Below are positions 1-7,941 of a stretch of 21,047 nt of DNA, one piece after another. Within the stretch, counting starts at the first letter, position 1; the number at the start of each line of letters is the position of its first letter. The translations under genes were made by a program, and so were the position numbers. Under the pieces are notes generated by a model, which did not search any database, was not told the DNA's origin, and was given only the letters and a program-made list of their open reading frames with translations. Source of the stretch: Prolixibacteraceae bacterium UBA5740 (lineage in GTDB: Bacteria; Bacteroidota; Bacteroidia; Bacteroidales; Prolixibacteraceae); assembly GCA_002419285.1 (NCBI GenBank), contig DIFU01000050.1, positions 15,286-36,332 of the forward strand, written 5' to 3'.

Positions 1-1
1 G

Positions 2-2041
2 TTTGTCTTCTCGGAGATCATGTTGATTTTTATCGCTGTAATGATTACGGATGTCATTCTGCTGGATGCGTTTAACACACTGGGGCTTCCCACCTCCACC
101 ACAGTTTCGATCGTTTTTGAACTTCTCGGTTCAGCGGTTGCCGTATCGCTTGTCAAGATTAAAAGTCTCGGGGGCTCCATTGCTGAACTGTCACAATACA
201 TCAATTCAGGAAAGGCCCTGGCAATCATTTCAGGAATTCTTGTTTCAGTCATTATCGCATTTACCTTCGGAACCATCATCCAATACCTGGCAAGGATGGT
301 TTTCACGTTTAACTATTCAAAAATGGTCAGGAAGGTTGGATCCGTGTTTGGCGGATTTGCCATTACCGTCATACTTTATTTCATGCTGATCAAGGGGATC
401 AAGGGATCAACCTTCGCGGAAATTCCCGTTGGATCGTCAGGCCTGCCATTAGCTGATTGGATCAAAGTTAATTCCGGGTATCTTCTCTTAACACTTTTTG
501 CAGGATTCACCATACTGATGCAACTACTCATGTGGGCCTTCAAAGTCGATATACTTAAAGTGGTGGTTCTGATTGGTACCTTCGCCCTGGCCATGGCCTT
601 CGCTGCCAATGACCTGGTCAATTTTATCGGGGTACCGATTGCCGGGTTTAAATCCTTTCAAGCCTGGGCAGCTGCTGGTAACGTTTCACCCGACAGTTTC
701 ACTATGGAAATGTTGTCCGGAGAAGTCTCAACCCCTTTTATCATCCTCATTCTTTCCGGAGTTATCATGATCATCACCCTGGTCACTTCAAAAAAGGCAC
801 AAAAGGTTACTGAAACAGAAGTGAATCTGGGTCGCCAAGTGGAAGGATCCGAAAGGTTCGGCTCCTCCCTGCTTGCCAGGGCAATAGTTCGCAATTCCTT
901 AAAGGTCAATAAAAAAATCGCAAAATATATACCTGATCACGTTTCCACATTCATCGAAAAGAGATTCTATCAGACCCGTGATAGTATTTCCGACGATCCC
1001 AATGCACCGGCATTCGACAAGGTCAGGGCAGCAATCAACCTGATCGTGGCAAGTATCCTCATTGCATTCGGAACTTCGCTTAAATTACCACTTTCGACCA
1101 CCTACGTAACCTTTATGGTGGCAATGGGAAGTTCACTCGCTGACCGTGCCTGGGATCGTGAAAGCGCAGTTTACAGGATATCCGGTGTTTTTGCCGTAAT
1201 TGGGGGCTGGTTCCTCACGGCTGTTATTGCCTTCACCATATCAGCCATTGTCGCCTGGCTGATCAGTGCCGGAGGTATGCCGGTAATCATAGGATTCATA
1301 CTGATGGCAATAGTGATCGTGATCAGAACACAGATCATTTTCAAGAAAAAGTCCAAAAAGCCGGTTGATGATGAAGACCTGATCACCGAAAAGGATGAAG
1401 TTGAAAAATCAATGTCCAAATCACGTAAACAGGTTGTAAATACCATCATTTCCGCCAATAAAATCTATTCCGTCGCTCTTGATAATTTCATGAAGGACGA
1501 CATCATTCATATGCGGGAAGCCCTGGATATGAAAGATGAGCTGAACAGGAAAACAAAAAAGCAAAAAAACAAGATCCTGGATTCCATTTCCAGAATAAAG
1601 AAGGTTGATGTTGATTCAGGTCACTTCTATGTTCAGGTAATTGATTATCAGCGGGAAATGGCTCACTCGCTTAATTTTATCACACTTCCATTGGCCGAAC
1701 ATCTCGAAAACCAGCACAAACCCTTCAATGAATCCCAGTCGGAGGAGATCCGGAAGTTGGTGACCGAAATCGATGAATTTTACAACTTCGCCCTTCACAT
1801 TGTAAAAGAGAACAAGTTCGACGCCATTGAAGAACTGATCGCAAAAAGGGTTGCACTGGTAAGCCTGTTACTCGAAATTGAGAAAGTCCAGATAAGACGC
1901 ATTAAAAACCGGGAAGTAAATACCCGAAATTCGATCCTTTTCTTCAATACTTTATCTGAAACAAAAAATCTACTGTTGCATTCCATCAACCTGGTAAAGG
2001 CCTACAGGGATTTCATCCTTATTCAGAGACGTATCATGTAA
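2..2041 (+). CDS. PiT-family inorganic phosphate transporter with C-terminal PhoU-like domain (5' truncated)
   Basis: This is a phosphate:cation symporter of the inner membrane, cut by the left edge of the window. The reading frame is open from base 2, and the internal ATG at 20 lies inside the first PiT repeat, so it is not the start; roughly 80 N-terminal residues are probably missing. Counting from that ATG, residues 19-40 carry the repeat motif NTLGLPTSTTVSIVFELLG. The second repeat shows AANDLVNFIGVPIAG (about 194-208) and PLSTTYVTFMVAMGSSLADR further on. About ten hydrophobic segments precede a hydrophilic, mostly helical tail (about 440-673) that resembles PhoU-like domains (PF01865 type). 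Long PiT proteins with such a tail are common in Bacteroidota. The tail may couple phosphate status to transport, which is inference. The gene ends at a strong hairpin shared with the convergent acylase gene. Confidence 0.93.
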   Translation, partial: FVFSEIMLIFIAVMITDVILLDAFNTLGLPTSTTVSIVFELLGSAVAVSLVKIKSLGGSIAELSQYINSGKALAIISGILVSVIIAFTFGTIIQYLARMVFTFNYSKMVRKVGSVFGGFAITVILYFMLIKGIKGSTFAEIPVGSSGLPLADWIKVNSGYLLLTLFAGFTILMQLLMWAFKVDILKVVVLIGTFALAMAFAANDLVNFIGVPIAGFKSFQAWAAAGNVSPDSFTMEMLSGEVSTPFIILILSGVIMIITLVTSKKAQKVTETEVNLGRQVEGSERFGSSLLARAIVRNSLKVNKKIAKYIPDHVSTFIEKRFYQTRDSISDDPNAPAFDKVRAAINLIVASILIAFGTSLKLPLSTTYVTFMVAMGSSLADRAWDRESAVYRISGVFAVIGGWFLTAVIAFTISAIVAWLISAGGMPVIIGFILMAIVIVIRTQIIFKKKSKKPVDDEDLITEKDEVEKSMSKSRKQVVNTIISANKIYSVALDNFMKDDIIHMREALDMKDELNRKTKKQKNKILDSISRIKKVDVDSGHFYVQVIDYQREMAHSLNFITLPLAEHLENQHKPFNESQSEEIRKLVTEIDEFYNFALHIVKENKFDAIEELIAKRVALVSLLLEIEKVQIRRIKNREVNTRNSILFFNTLSETKNLLLHSINLVKAYRDFILIQRRIM

Positions 2042-2057
2042 GAAGCGATTCACATTT

Positions 2058-2093
2058 AAGAAGTGCTGACGTTCAATCACGTCAGCACTTCTT
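2058..2093. terminator. Bidirectional intrinsic terminator between convergent genes
   Basis: A perfect 15-bp inverted repeat (arms 2058-2072 and 2079-2093) encloses a 6-nt loop. On the plus strand it is followed by a T-rich stretch. It begins 16 bases after the phosphate transporter stop and ends 3 bases before the acylase stop codon, so it can serve both genes. Confidence 0.85.
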
Positions 2094-2096
2094 ATT

Positions 2097-4487
2097 TTAG
2101 GGTATTCCTGTTATTTGCGTCCTGAATTTGCTGTTCAGTTCTACCGCTTCCTTTGAGAAAGGATCATCATGGTATTTTCCTTCGAGGTACAAGAGGGTCT
2201 GGTCGCAGTAATGCGGACTTTCAGGAATTCCGGAATTTCCGGTGGGAATGACAGTTTTCGATAAATCCCATTTGCCCACAACATAAATATGTCGCTGTGA
2301 TGCACCATGATTGACGTCGTAGGGCTTGCGGTAGGAGTAGGAGTATGGCGCCACCGTATGAAAGCTGCCCGGCACGGGAAACGGTCCGCGGTTAAGTTTG
2401 AAGAACCGGTCAAGGATTTTCACTGTTGCCAGAGGATGCCGCAATGTAAAGGAATGAACTGATCCCCATTTCCATTCATCAGGATTAGCTGATAACGTTA
2501 AGCTGAGTTCACTTACCGTTTCACGAAAGGAAATCACCAGAATATCTTTCATTGTTTCCGTCTTTTCGGTATGGCTGATATCGATTAACCGGCTACCAGG
2601 ATTTTCGATCGCGTTCACCCGGAGATTCTGCATCAGGGTACGGCTCCCTAAAAGACTAATGAAAAGCGCTTCAGTCAAATCATCTTTTACCAGGTTCTCC
2701 ATTGCTTTCCGATAGAATAATTCGAAAATGGTTGCAGCGGTACTTTCTGTCGTCAGTTCAAAATCCCAATCCTTCAGACTATAAAGGGCCTTGGTTTCCG
2801 TTTGATTCCAGTCCTTCACCGAGTCAAGCCGCACCAGCGCATAGCCAAGAAAATCCCTGGCCAAAACTGAAGTTTGGTCAGTTTGAATCATCTGAAAATC
2901 TTCAGGCGATATCTTCTCCTTCGCTTCCAACATCTCCCGAATGCGGTTGATCCGGTTTGGCATGTCAAACCAGTAGCTCACCTTGAAAGGATAGGTCTCA
3001 TCAATGGTTTTGTTATTCGCCGATGATACATAACCCCTTGAAGGATTAAACTCATAAGGAAGTGCCTCAAAAGGGACGAGGCCTTGCCAGTCGTAGGCTG
3101 TTGTATCCCCGGGATAGAATCCGATAATATCACCCTTTCTGATAGGAATTCCGGCAGAAATCTGCATCCCGATATTGCCCCGGTGATCAGCATAGACAAG
3201 ATTCTGGCTCACAGATATAAAGGTTTTAGCCGCTTCCCTGAAATCCTCCCAGTTGGAAGCCCTGTTCAACAAGAAAACGGACTGGAGTTCATTGCTCCAT
3301 TCATTGCCTATCCATCTCATGGAAACAGCCTGACCTTCCAACGGCTTCATCTGATTAATCAACGGTCCACGATGAGTATACCGGATTACCTTTTCAACGG
3401 GATCCATGCCTTTCACCCGAATAGTCACTGTCTCCACAGTCAGATCCTTCCATTCACCGTCAAGCATATAACGGGTGCTGTCTTCATTCAGCGTCTCCAG
3501 GTAGAAATCCATATCATCAACCATTACGTTGGTCATTCCCCAGGCTATGGAATCATTATGACCAGAAATGACGAAAGGTTGGCCGGGCAGAACTACCCCT
3601 GTAACATTCAGGTTTTCTCCTGCAACCAGATGCATCTGGTACCAGATTCCCGGAATATTGAAACCAAGATGCATATCATTCGCAAGGATGGGTGTCCCGG
3701 TTGTGCTTTTGACACCGGAAACCGCCCAGTTATTGCTTCCATGGAAGAATTCGATTCCCAGGTCACCAAGCTTTTCAGATGCTTCGGCGAGCAATCCCAA
3801 ATCGACAGGCTCCTTCATGCCAAATTCGGAAATGATTGGTGTCTGATGTTTAGCCATATCCGGAATAAACATCTGGTAAAGTGAATCTCCCAAGGACTCA
3901 CGAAGCTGATGCAACACCACCTCATTATGCCAGGGAGTAGTCAGGTCCCATGCCATAAAACCAATCAGGTTGATTGAATGGACCGGCTCCCATAGTTCAG
4001 GATTATAGCCCAGAAGTTTAAATTCAGGAGGAAGGTTGTGTTTCTCAATATAATGGTTAACTCCTTCGGCAAAGTGAACAAGGGCTTCTTTCACCATAGG
4101 ATCGATATTTTCAAGCAATTTTTCAGATTTATCCTGAATCCGAAGTGATCGCATCAACAAGTCGGTTCCTAGCATATCGGCACCAAAAATCTCAGATAAC
4201 CTTCCTGTGGTTACACGGCGATAAAGGTCCATTTGCCACATCCGGTCCTGAGCCATGACAAATCCGGCTGCCCGGTATACATCCTGCTCCGTTTCCCCAT
4301 AAATGTGGGGAATTCCAAAAGTGTCGCGATAAACAGTAACCTCAGCTTCCATGGAAGGGATGATCCTTTTTGCATTGTAATCAGGGACAGAGGCTTTCTT
4401 CAGGAATCCGGAAAAAATGAAAATTGCCAATCCCACTAAAACGATCAGGCTCACCAGAACCCAAGCCAGAGTTTTTAAAAATTTCAT
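2097..4487 (-). CDS. Penicillin acylase family protein (Ntn hydrolase), membrane-anchored
   Basis: This is an amide hydrolase of the penicillin G acylase / acyl-homoserine-lactone acylase family (PF01804), which matures by autocleavage before a nucleophilic serine. Residues 7-29 form one hydrophobic segment without a clear signal-peptidase site, so the enzyme is probably anchored and faces the periplasm. The alpha-subunit start motif RDTFGIPHIYGE lies at 54-65. The cleavage/nucleophile motif is HGSNNWAVSG, with the nucleophile at Ser251. The downstream motif LPGQPFVISGHNDSIAWG and the C-terminal GNSGIPESPHYCDQ are typical of the family. At 796 aa the length fits an unprocessed precursor. The substrate cannot be read from the sequence; amides, N-acyl amino acids or N-acyl homoserine lactones are all possible. 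A TAnnTTTG element lies 34 bases upstream of the start. It appears to be a single-gene unit ending at the shared 2058-2093 hairpin. Confidence 0.92.
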   Translation of the reverse strand: MKFLKTLAWVLVSLIVLVGLAIFIFSGFLKKASVPDYNAKRIIPSMEAEVTVYRDTFGIPHIYGETEQDVYRAAGFVMAQDRMWQMDLYRRVTTGRLSEIFGADMLGTDLLMRSLRIQDKSEKLLENIDPMVKEALVHFAEGVNHYIEKHNLPPEFKLLGYNPELWEPVHSINLIGFMAWDLTTPWHNEVVLHQLRESLGDSLYQMFIPDMAKHQTPIISEFGMKEPVDLGLLAEASEKLGDLGIEFFHGSNNWAVSGVKSTTGTPILANDMHLGFNIPGIWYQMHLVAGENLNVTGVVLPGQPFVISGHNDSIAWGMTNVMVDDMDFYLETLNEDSTRYMLDGEWKDLTVETVTIRVKGMDPVEKVIRYTHRGPLINQMKPLEGQAVSMRWIGNEWSNELQSVFLLNRASNWEDFREAAKTFISVSQNLVYADHRGNIGMQISAGIPIRKGDIIGFYPGDTTAYDWQGLVPFEALPYEFNPSRGYVSSANNKTIDETYPFKVSYWFDMPNRINRIREMLEAKEKISPEDFQMIQTDQTSVLARDFLGYALVRLDSVKDWNQTETKALYSLKDWDFELTTESTAATIFELFYRKAMENLVKDDLTEALFISLLGSRTLMQNLRVNAIENPGSRLIDISHTEKTETMKDILVISFRETVSELSLTLSANPDEWKWGSVHSFTLRHPLATVKILDRFFKLNRGPFPVPGSFHTVAPYSYSYRKPYDVNHGASQRHIYVVGKWDLSKTVIPTGNSGIPESPHYCDQTLLYLEGKYHDDPFSKEAVELNSKFRTQITGIP

Positions 4488-4855
4488 AGTTATTGATATT
4501 AATTAAGCTGACTTTTCAAACCAAACATAAAGTAATTCAAACAAAATTCTCCGGGTAATGTTGACACAGATAATTTTTATGTATTCCGGGCTACCTATTA
4601 CAACCAGACAAACAGAAGAAAATTTGTCATATAAAATTAACAAATTAATTATGAGCAAATTGAGTTTTTTAGTCCGAAAATGAAGCTTTGATTATAAAAT
4701 CATTAATTTCGCATCGTCCATTCATGCTGAGCCTGATAGTCTTTTTTAGCAACACTCCTTTCTCCAGCCACGGTTTGGCGGGATCCGGAAATATGGGAAC
4801 AAGCTGAAAACAGGCAATTTTGATTAACGGACACTGATAATTAATGCAGCGTACA
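4488..4855. other. Divergent intergenic region, 368 bp, AT-rich
   Basis: The region separates the acylase (-) from the DUF2147 gene (+). It contains the acylase -7 element at 4522-4529 and a weaker 7/8 match (CAATTTTG, 4815-4822) that could drive the DUF2147 gene. I see no tRNA, no strong hairpin and no convincing small gene. The only short ORF noticed, a 27-codon frame at 4724-4807, has no supporting features. Confidence 0.6.
4522..4529 (-). promoter_or_regulatory. Putative Bacteroidota -7 promoter element for the acylase gene
   Basis: On the minus strand the bases read TATGTTTG, a full match to TAnnTTTG, with 34 bases between the element and the acylase ATG. No TTTG-like -33 element sits about 19 bases upstream, so the call rests on the -7 element and its position. 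Confidence 0.4.
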
Positions 4856-5296
4856 ATGAAAAGAATTCTGATTCTGTTGTTCCTTGCAGTTTATACAACG
4901 ACTGCCTTCGCCCAGAAAGCCGAAGATATCGAAGGAATCTGGTGGAACGATGAAAAAACCACAAAAATTAAGGTTGAAAAGAAAAATGGCAAATTTATTG
5001 GGACTATCGTATACATGATTCCCGAAAAATATGTCAATGGACAACCTCCAGTCGATGATAAAAATCCAGATTCCAAGCTGCATAACAGATCCCTTATAGG
5101 ACTACAGATTCTGGATAGTTTTGTCTACAATTCAGGGAAAAAAGAGTGGAGTGAAGGGAAAATTTATGATCCCAAATCCGGAAAAACTTACGATTGTTAC
5201 GCCTGGCTGGATAAAGATGTCCTGAAACTGAAAGGCTTTGTTGCAGGAATCAGATGGCTTGGCAGGGAATCGAAATGGTACAAAACAACATTATGA
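4856..5296 (+). CDS. DUF2147 family secreted protein
   Basis: This is a small exported protein of the DUF2147 family (PF09917), for which no biochemical function is firmly known. The ATG at 4856 gives a textbook signal peptide (MKRILILLFLAVYTTTAFAQ, cleavage after AFA-Q). An in-frame ATG at 4844 would add four residues and cannot be excluded. The mature part has the family hallmarks: IEGIWWNDEKTTKIKV near the start, then NGKFIGTIVYM, IYDPKSGKTYDCYAWL and the C-terminal LKGFVAGIRWLGRESKWYK. The expected fold is a small lipocalin-like beta barrel. At about 146 aa it is a normal family length. It is a single-gene unit with an intrinsic terminator about 75 bases after the stop. Its neighbours are divergent or convergent and suggest no pathway. 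Confidence 0.9.
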   Translation: MKRILILLFLAVYTTTAFAQKAEDIEGIWWNDEKTTKIKVEKKNGKFIGTIVYMIPEKYVNGQPPVDDKNPDSKLHNRSLIGLQILDSFVYNSGKKEWSEGKIYDPKSGKTYDCYAWLDKDVLKLKGFVAGIRWLGRESKWYKTTL

Positions 5297-5371
5297 TTAT
5301 TTTTGTGTATTAAAATGCCTGATATCCAGGCAATATTGCACCTTCTTTCTGATGAAAACTAACTACTGTGT

Positions 5372-5403
5372 AAACTGCTCATCTTCTGATGGGCAGTTTT
5401 TTT
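5372..5403 (+). terminator. Intrinsic terminator after the DUF2147 gene
   Basis: A 12-bp stem (arms 5372-5383 and 5388-5399, one G-T wobble) with a 4-nt loop runs straight into seven T residues on the plus strand. It overlaps the end of the convergent radical SAM gene. The minus-strand side lacks a T-run, so it mainly serves the plus strand. Confidence 0.8.
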
Positions 5404-6181
5404 ATTCCGAAACCTGAACTTCAATGCCTTCGTTACGAATTTTTCCGGCAATTCGTTCAAGATCACTGAGTGCCACTTTCTGCAATGTTTCGGCAGGTGT
5501 ATCTCGTGCAATGGTATAGATCATGACTTGTGAAGGCGCAATCTTTTTCACCAGTTCAAGCCAGGCATCCACTTCCCAATCGGTTGTGTTGTCAAATTCC
5601 ACTCCTTTCCATGATCCCCTGAGAAACATGGTTTGAATAATGACTTTCCCATTAAATGACTGAAGCTGATCGACTACTTTTCCGAGATTAAATCGACCCC
5701 GGGGATTGTCAATCAGCCGGATAGTTTCTTCAAATGCAGAATCCAGTTTCTGGATGTTGTCGTCCACTTTACATAAAGCCCTGACTATTTCTTCCTTATG
5801 AAGCATTGTGGCGTTGGAAAGAACGGCAATCCGGGCATCAGGGGCAAATTGAGAGCGCAGTTCCAAGGTATCATCAATGATTCCGGAAAATTCAGGATGC
5901 ATCGTTGGTTCACCATTTCCGGCAAAGGTTATCACGTCGGGAAGTTGATGGTTTGCAACCATTTCCTTAAGCTTTTCTTTCAGCCTGAGTTTTACCTCAT
6001 CCCGGGTAGGCAGCATCACCTTTTTATCGTACTTGCCGGGAGTCCAGCCACATTCACAGTAAATACAGTCGAACGAGCAGACTTTGGCATCGACCGGTAA
6101 TAAATTAATTCCGAGTGAAACACCCAGCCGGCGACTGATGACCGGACCAAAAATGATTTTGTCGAACAAAAATGTCCCCAT
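5402..6181 (-). CDS. Radical SAM protein, COG0731 family
   Basis: This is a cytoplasmic radical S-adenosylmethionine enzyme with a [4Fe-4S] cluster bound by the motif CSFDCIYC (Cys35, Cys39, Cys42, CX3CX2C). The N-terminal FGPVISRRLGVSLGIN is the signature of the COG0731 group of Fe-S oxidoreductases, distantly related to the archaeal wybutosine enzyme Taw1/TYW1. FAGNGEPTMHPEF (about 85-97) matches the SAM-binding GNGEPT motif, and AVLSNATM follows as the next barrel strand. At 259 aa it is a complete short radical SAM protein without an added SPASM domain. Its substrate is unknown, and wybutosine synthesis is not expected in bacteria. The gene lies 84 bases downstream of the amidohydrolase gene and has its own perfect TAnnTTTG element, so it may be transcribed both alone and by readthrough. 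Confidence 0.88.
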   Translation of the reverse strand: MGTFLFDKIIFGPVISRRLGVSLGINLLPVDAKVCSFDCIYCECGWTPGKYDKKVMLPTRDEVKLRLKEKLKEMVANHQLPDVITFAGNGEPTMHPEFSGIIDDTLELRSQFAPDARIAVLSNATMLHKEEIVRALCKVDDNIQKLDSAFEETIRLIDNPRGRFNLGKVVDQLQSFNGKVIIQTMFLRGSWKGVEFDNTTDWEVDAWLELVKKIAPSQVMIYTIARDTPAETLQKVALSDLERIAGKIRNEGIEVQVSE

Positions 6182-6197
6182 AATTTGATATAAAATG

Positions 6198-6205
6198 CAA
6201 AGCTA
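6198..6205 (-). promoter_or_regulatory. Putative -7 promoter element for the radical SAM gene
   Basis: The minus strand reads TAGCTTTG, a full TAnnTTTG match, with 16 bases between it and the ATG at 6181. A short leader of about 10 nt is implied. No clear -33 element is present. Confidence 0.4.
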
Positions 6206-6265
6206 ATAAAATTGGGGGTACCTCTTCGGAAGGAATATCCATTGAAATCAGACAAGAATGATTGT

Positions 6266-7465
6266 TTAAACCAGCCTTTTGGCAAGGCTTCGTCCGGTTA
6301 GCCTCATTTCAGCGAGATCAGCACCCTTGATTAAAACCAATCCGGGCTTTTTGCCCGGGGTAATTGTTCCAAACTGGTGCTCCATACCCAGCGCCCTGGC
6401 TCCACTCAGGCAAGCCCAGGTAAGCAGTTCAGTCAGGTGAAGTTCGGGAAAGCTTTCCTGTAAAATAAACATTTCCTTTATCATGGAAAGCTGGTTATTC
6501 GAAGCAAGGCTATCGGTACCCAGGCATATGTTCATGCCATATTCCCGGAAGAGCTTTACTGGTGGAAGTGAATCTTCAATATACTGGTTAGCTCCCGGAC
6601 AAAGCACAAGAAATGTCTTATCCGGATCCCGTGATTCTCTAAGATGCTTCAAATCCTCTTCCCCCATATAGGTATTATGAACCAAAAGTAGATTCCTGTC
6701 AGATGGCAGCCATGGCAAAACTGACCTTAAAGAAGAAAAACCAGTCGGTTTCCAGTGCGATATATCGAGCCCCAGATTCTCCTTGTAATGATCTGGCAAG
6801 GATCCATCACCTGATCTGAACAGAAGGTCCTCATCAACACTCTCCTGGTTATGCATCGATATGATACTGCCTGTCGTAATATCCTGATGGTTCAATAAAC
6901 TGAACAGCTGAGGCGACACGGAATAGGGGGCATGCGGTACAATAGATGCCTTTAAACCCCTATGGTTATATTCTTCCCAGATTACCCTGGCCATTTCAAT
7001 TGCCCTGCTTGCACGGGAAGGATGGAATCCAAACACCTCAACAAAATTATACCAGGAGATCTGGCTATTTTTCTTGATCCCGGCCGTAATGGAAGAATTG
7101 GAAATATCACCGACCAGGGAAATACCGTCGTGAAACATCCGGGCATCAGCCATTTGGGCAGCTTGCAGGCATTCCTTTTCCGAACCAGTTTTCCTTATCT
7201 TGTTGAGTTCCCCGATAAAAGCAACCAATCCTGTTTTCTCAGGTATGCGGTTCTTCATCCACGACAATTCGAGGTGACAATGGGCATTCACGAATCCAGG
7301 TACCAACAAACCTCCATGGTACTCGAGCCGCTCCTGTTCTTTCAAATTTCCGCCCGTATCGGTAACCTCGAGTATGGTTCCATCACTATCTACCGTTACG
7401 ATGCCATTTTTTAAAGGAGGGCGATCCAATGGAAGAATCCAGCTTGCAGAAAACTTTCTGGACAT
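6266..7465 (-). CDS. Amidohydrolase family protein (COG0402, aminohydrolase-like deaminase)
   Basis: This is a metal-dependent hydrolase of the amidohydrolase superfamily, in the COG0402 branch that includes chlorohydrolases, MTA/SAH deaminases and aminodeoxyfutalosine deaminase. Metal ligands can be placed: VNAHCHLELSW gives His62 and His64, ISMHNQES gives His205, LVHNTYM gives His263 and LGTDSLASN gives Asp318. VPHAPYSVS (His178) is the usual substrate-pocket motif. The N- and C-terminal parts (PLKNGIVTVDSDGTI; GTITPGKKPGLVLI) form the small beta domain. The real substrate is unknown. Aminodeoxyfutalosine deamination is possible from motif similarity but has no support from neighbouring mqn genes. 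The start codon lies 2 bases after the stop of the DUF4296 lipoprotein gene, which strongly suggests co-transcription. Confidence 0.85.
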   Translation of the reverse strand: MSRKFSASWILPLDRPPLKNGIVTVDSDGTILEVTDTGGNLKEQERLEYHGGLLVPGFVNAHCHLELSWMKNRIPEKTGLVAFIGELNKIRKTGSEKECLQAAQMADARMFHDGISLVGDISNSSITAGIKKNSQISWYNFVEVFGFHPSRASRAIEMARVIWEEYNHRGLKASIVPHAPYSVSPQLFSLLNHQDITTGSIISMHNQESVDEDLLFRSGDGSLPDHYKENLGLDISHWKPTGFSSLRSVLPWLPSDRNLLLVHNTYMGEEDLKHLRESRDPDKTFLVLCPGANQYIEDSLPPVKLFREYGMNICLGTDSLASNNQLSMIKEMFILQESFPELHLTELLTWACLSGARALGMEHQFGTITPGKKPGLVLIKGADLAEMRLTGRSLAKRLV

Positions 7466-7467
7466 TG

Positions 7468-7866
7468 TTAGCGTACGTTTATATCTACTGGCTGTTGCTT
7501 CTGGTTATTAATTTCCTGTTCCATCTCATTTAACTTGTTCAACACCCTTGAATAGATTCTTTCGTATTCCTTGGGAAGGCTGGAATAATAAATCAGGGAA
7601 CGCTCAAAGGTGGAGTCGGCCACCTCATATTTTTTAAGAACGGAGTAATACAAGTCAGCCTCAGTGATCTTTCGCATGTCCTGTGATGTGTAACGGCGTG
7701 TCTGGTACATGGATTCAGAAATATGAATATCTGTAAGCATGTCGATCATCTTGTCCTTTGAAACCAGATCTTTAGGCTTTTCCACAACAGGCTTCTCACA
7801 GGAGGTACCAATCCATCCCATCAAAATAACCAGTGTCACTATCCTGAATTTCGAAACCATATACAT
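7468..7866 (-). CDS. DUF4296 lipoprotein
   Basis: This is a small predicted lipoprotein of the DUF4296 family (PF14129), which is restricted to Bacteroidota and has no known function. The signal peptide ends in a lipobox-like IGTSC, with the acylated cysteine at residue 23 counting from the ATG at 7866. A second start at residue 3 (7860) is equally plausible. The family core follows: LVSKDKMIDMLTDIHISESMY, then LYYSVLKKYEVADSTFERSLIYYSSLPKEYE written here as adjacent segments of one helical region. The polar C-terminus is rich in Q and N. The gene lies 75 bases after radA, has its own TAnnTTTG element, and runs directly into the amidohydrolase gene. Confidence 0.88.
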   Translation of the reverse strand: MYMVSKFRIVTLVILMGWIGTSCEKPVVEKPKDLVSKDKMIDMLTDIHISESMYQTRRYTSQDMRKITEADLYYSVLKKYEVADSTFERSLIYYSSLPKEYERIYSRVLNKLNEMEQEINNQKQQPVDINVR

Positions 7867-7883
7867 TGACTGTTAAAGCTGCC

Positions 7884-7891
7884 CAAAGGTA
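7884..7891 (-). promoter_or_regulatory. Putative -7 promoter element for the DUF4296-amidohydrolase unit
   Basis: The minus strand reads TACCTTTG, a full TAnnTTTG match, 17 bases before the ATG at 7866 (23 before the alternative at 7860). It lies in the short gap after radA, so this pair may be transcribed independently of radA. Confidence 0.4.
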
Positions 7892-7941
7892 CAAATAATT
7901 CGTTCGACGAGAAAAATGGGACAATCAGCTAACCGGTAAAA

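Noticed and set aside
3084..3884. Long plus-strand frame of 266 codons inside the acylase gene
   Set aside because: It lies entirely antisense to a well-supported 796-aa family member, shows no recognisable motif and no upstream promoter; it is a shadow frame.
4687..4711. TTTG followed by TAATTTCG as a promoter for the DUF2147 gene
   Set aside because: The spacer is 13 bases rather than about 19 and the -7 element has a mismatch, and it lies about 145 bases from the start codon.
4724..4807. 27-codon frame with a hydrophobic start in the acylase/DUF2147 gap
   Set aside because: No ribosome-binding context, no promoter specific to it and no recognisable family; frames of this length occur by chance.
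6016..6285. Minus-strand 89-codon frame across the radical SAM start
   Set aside because: It overlaps the radical SAM coding region in another frame and shows no motif; it is a shadow.
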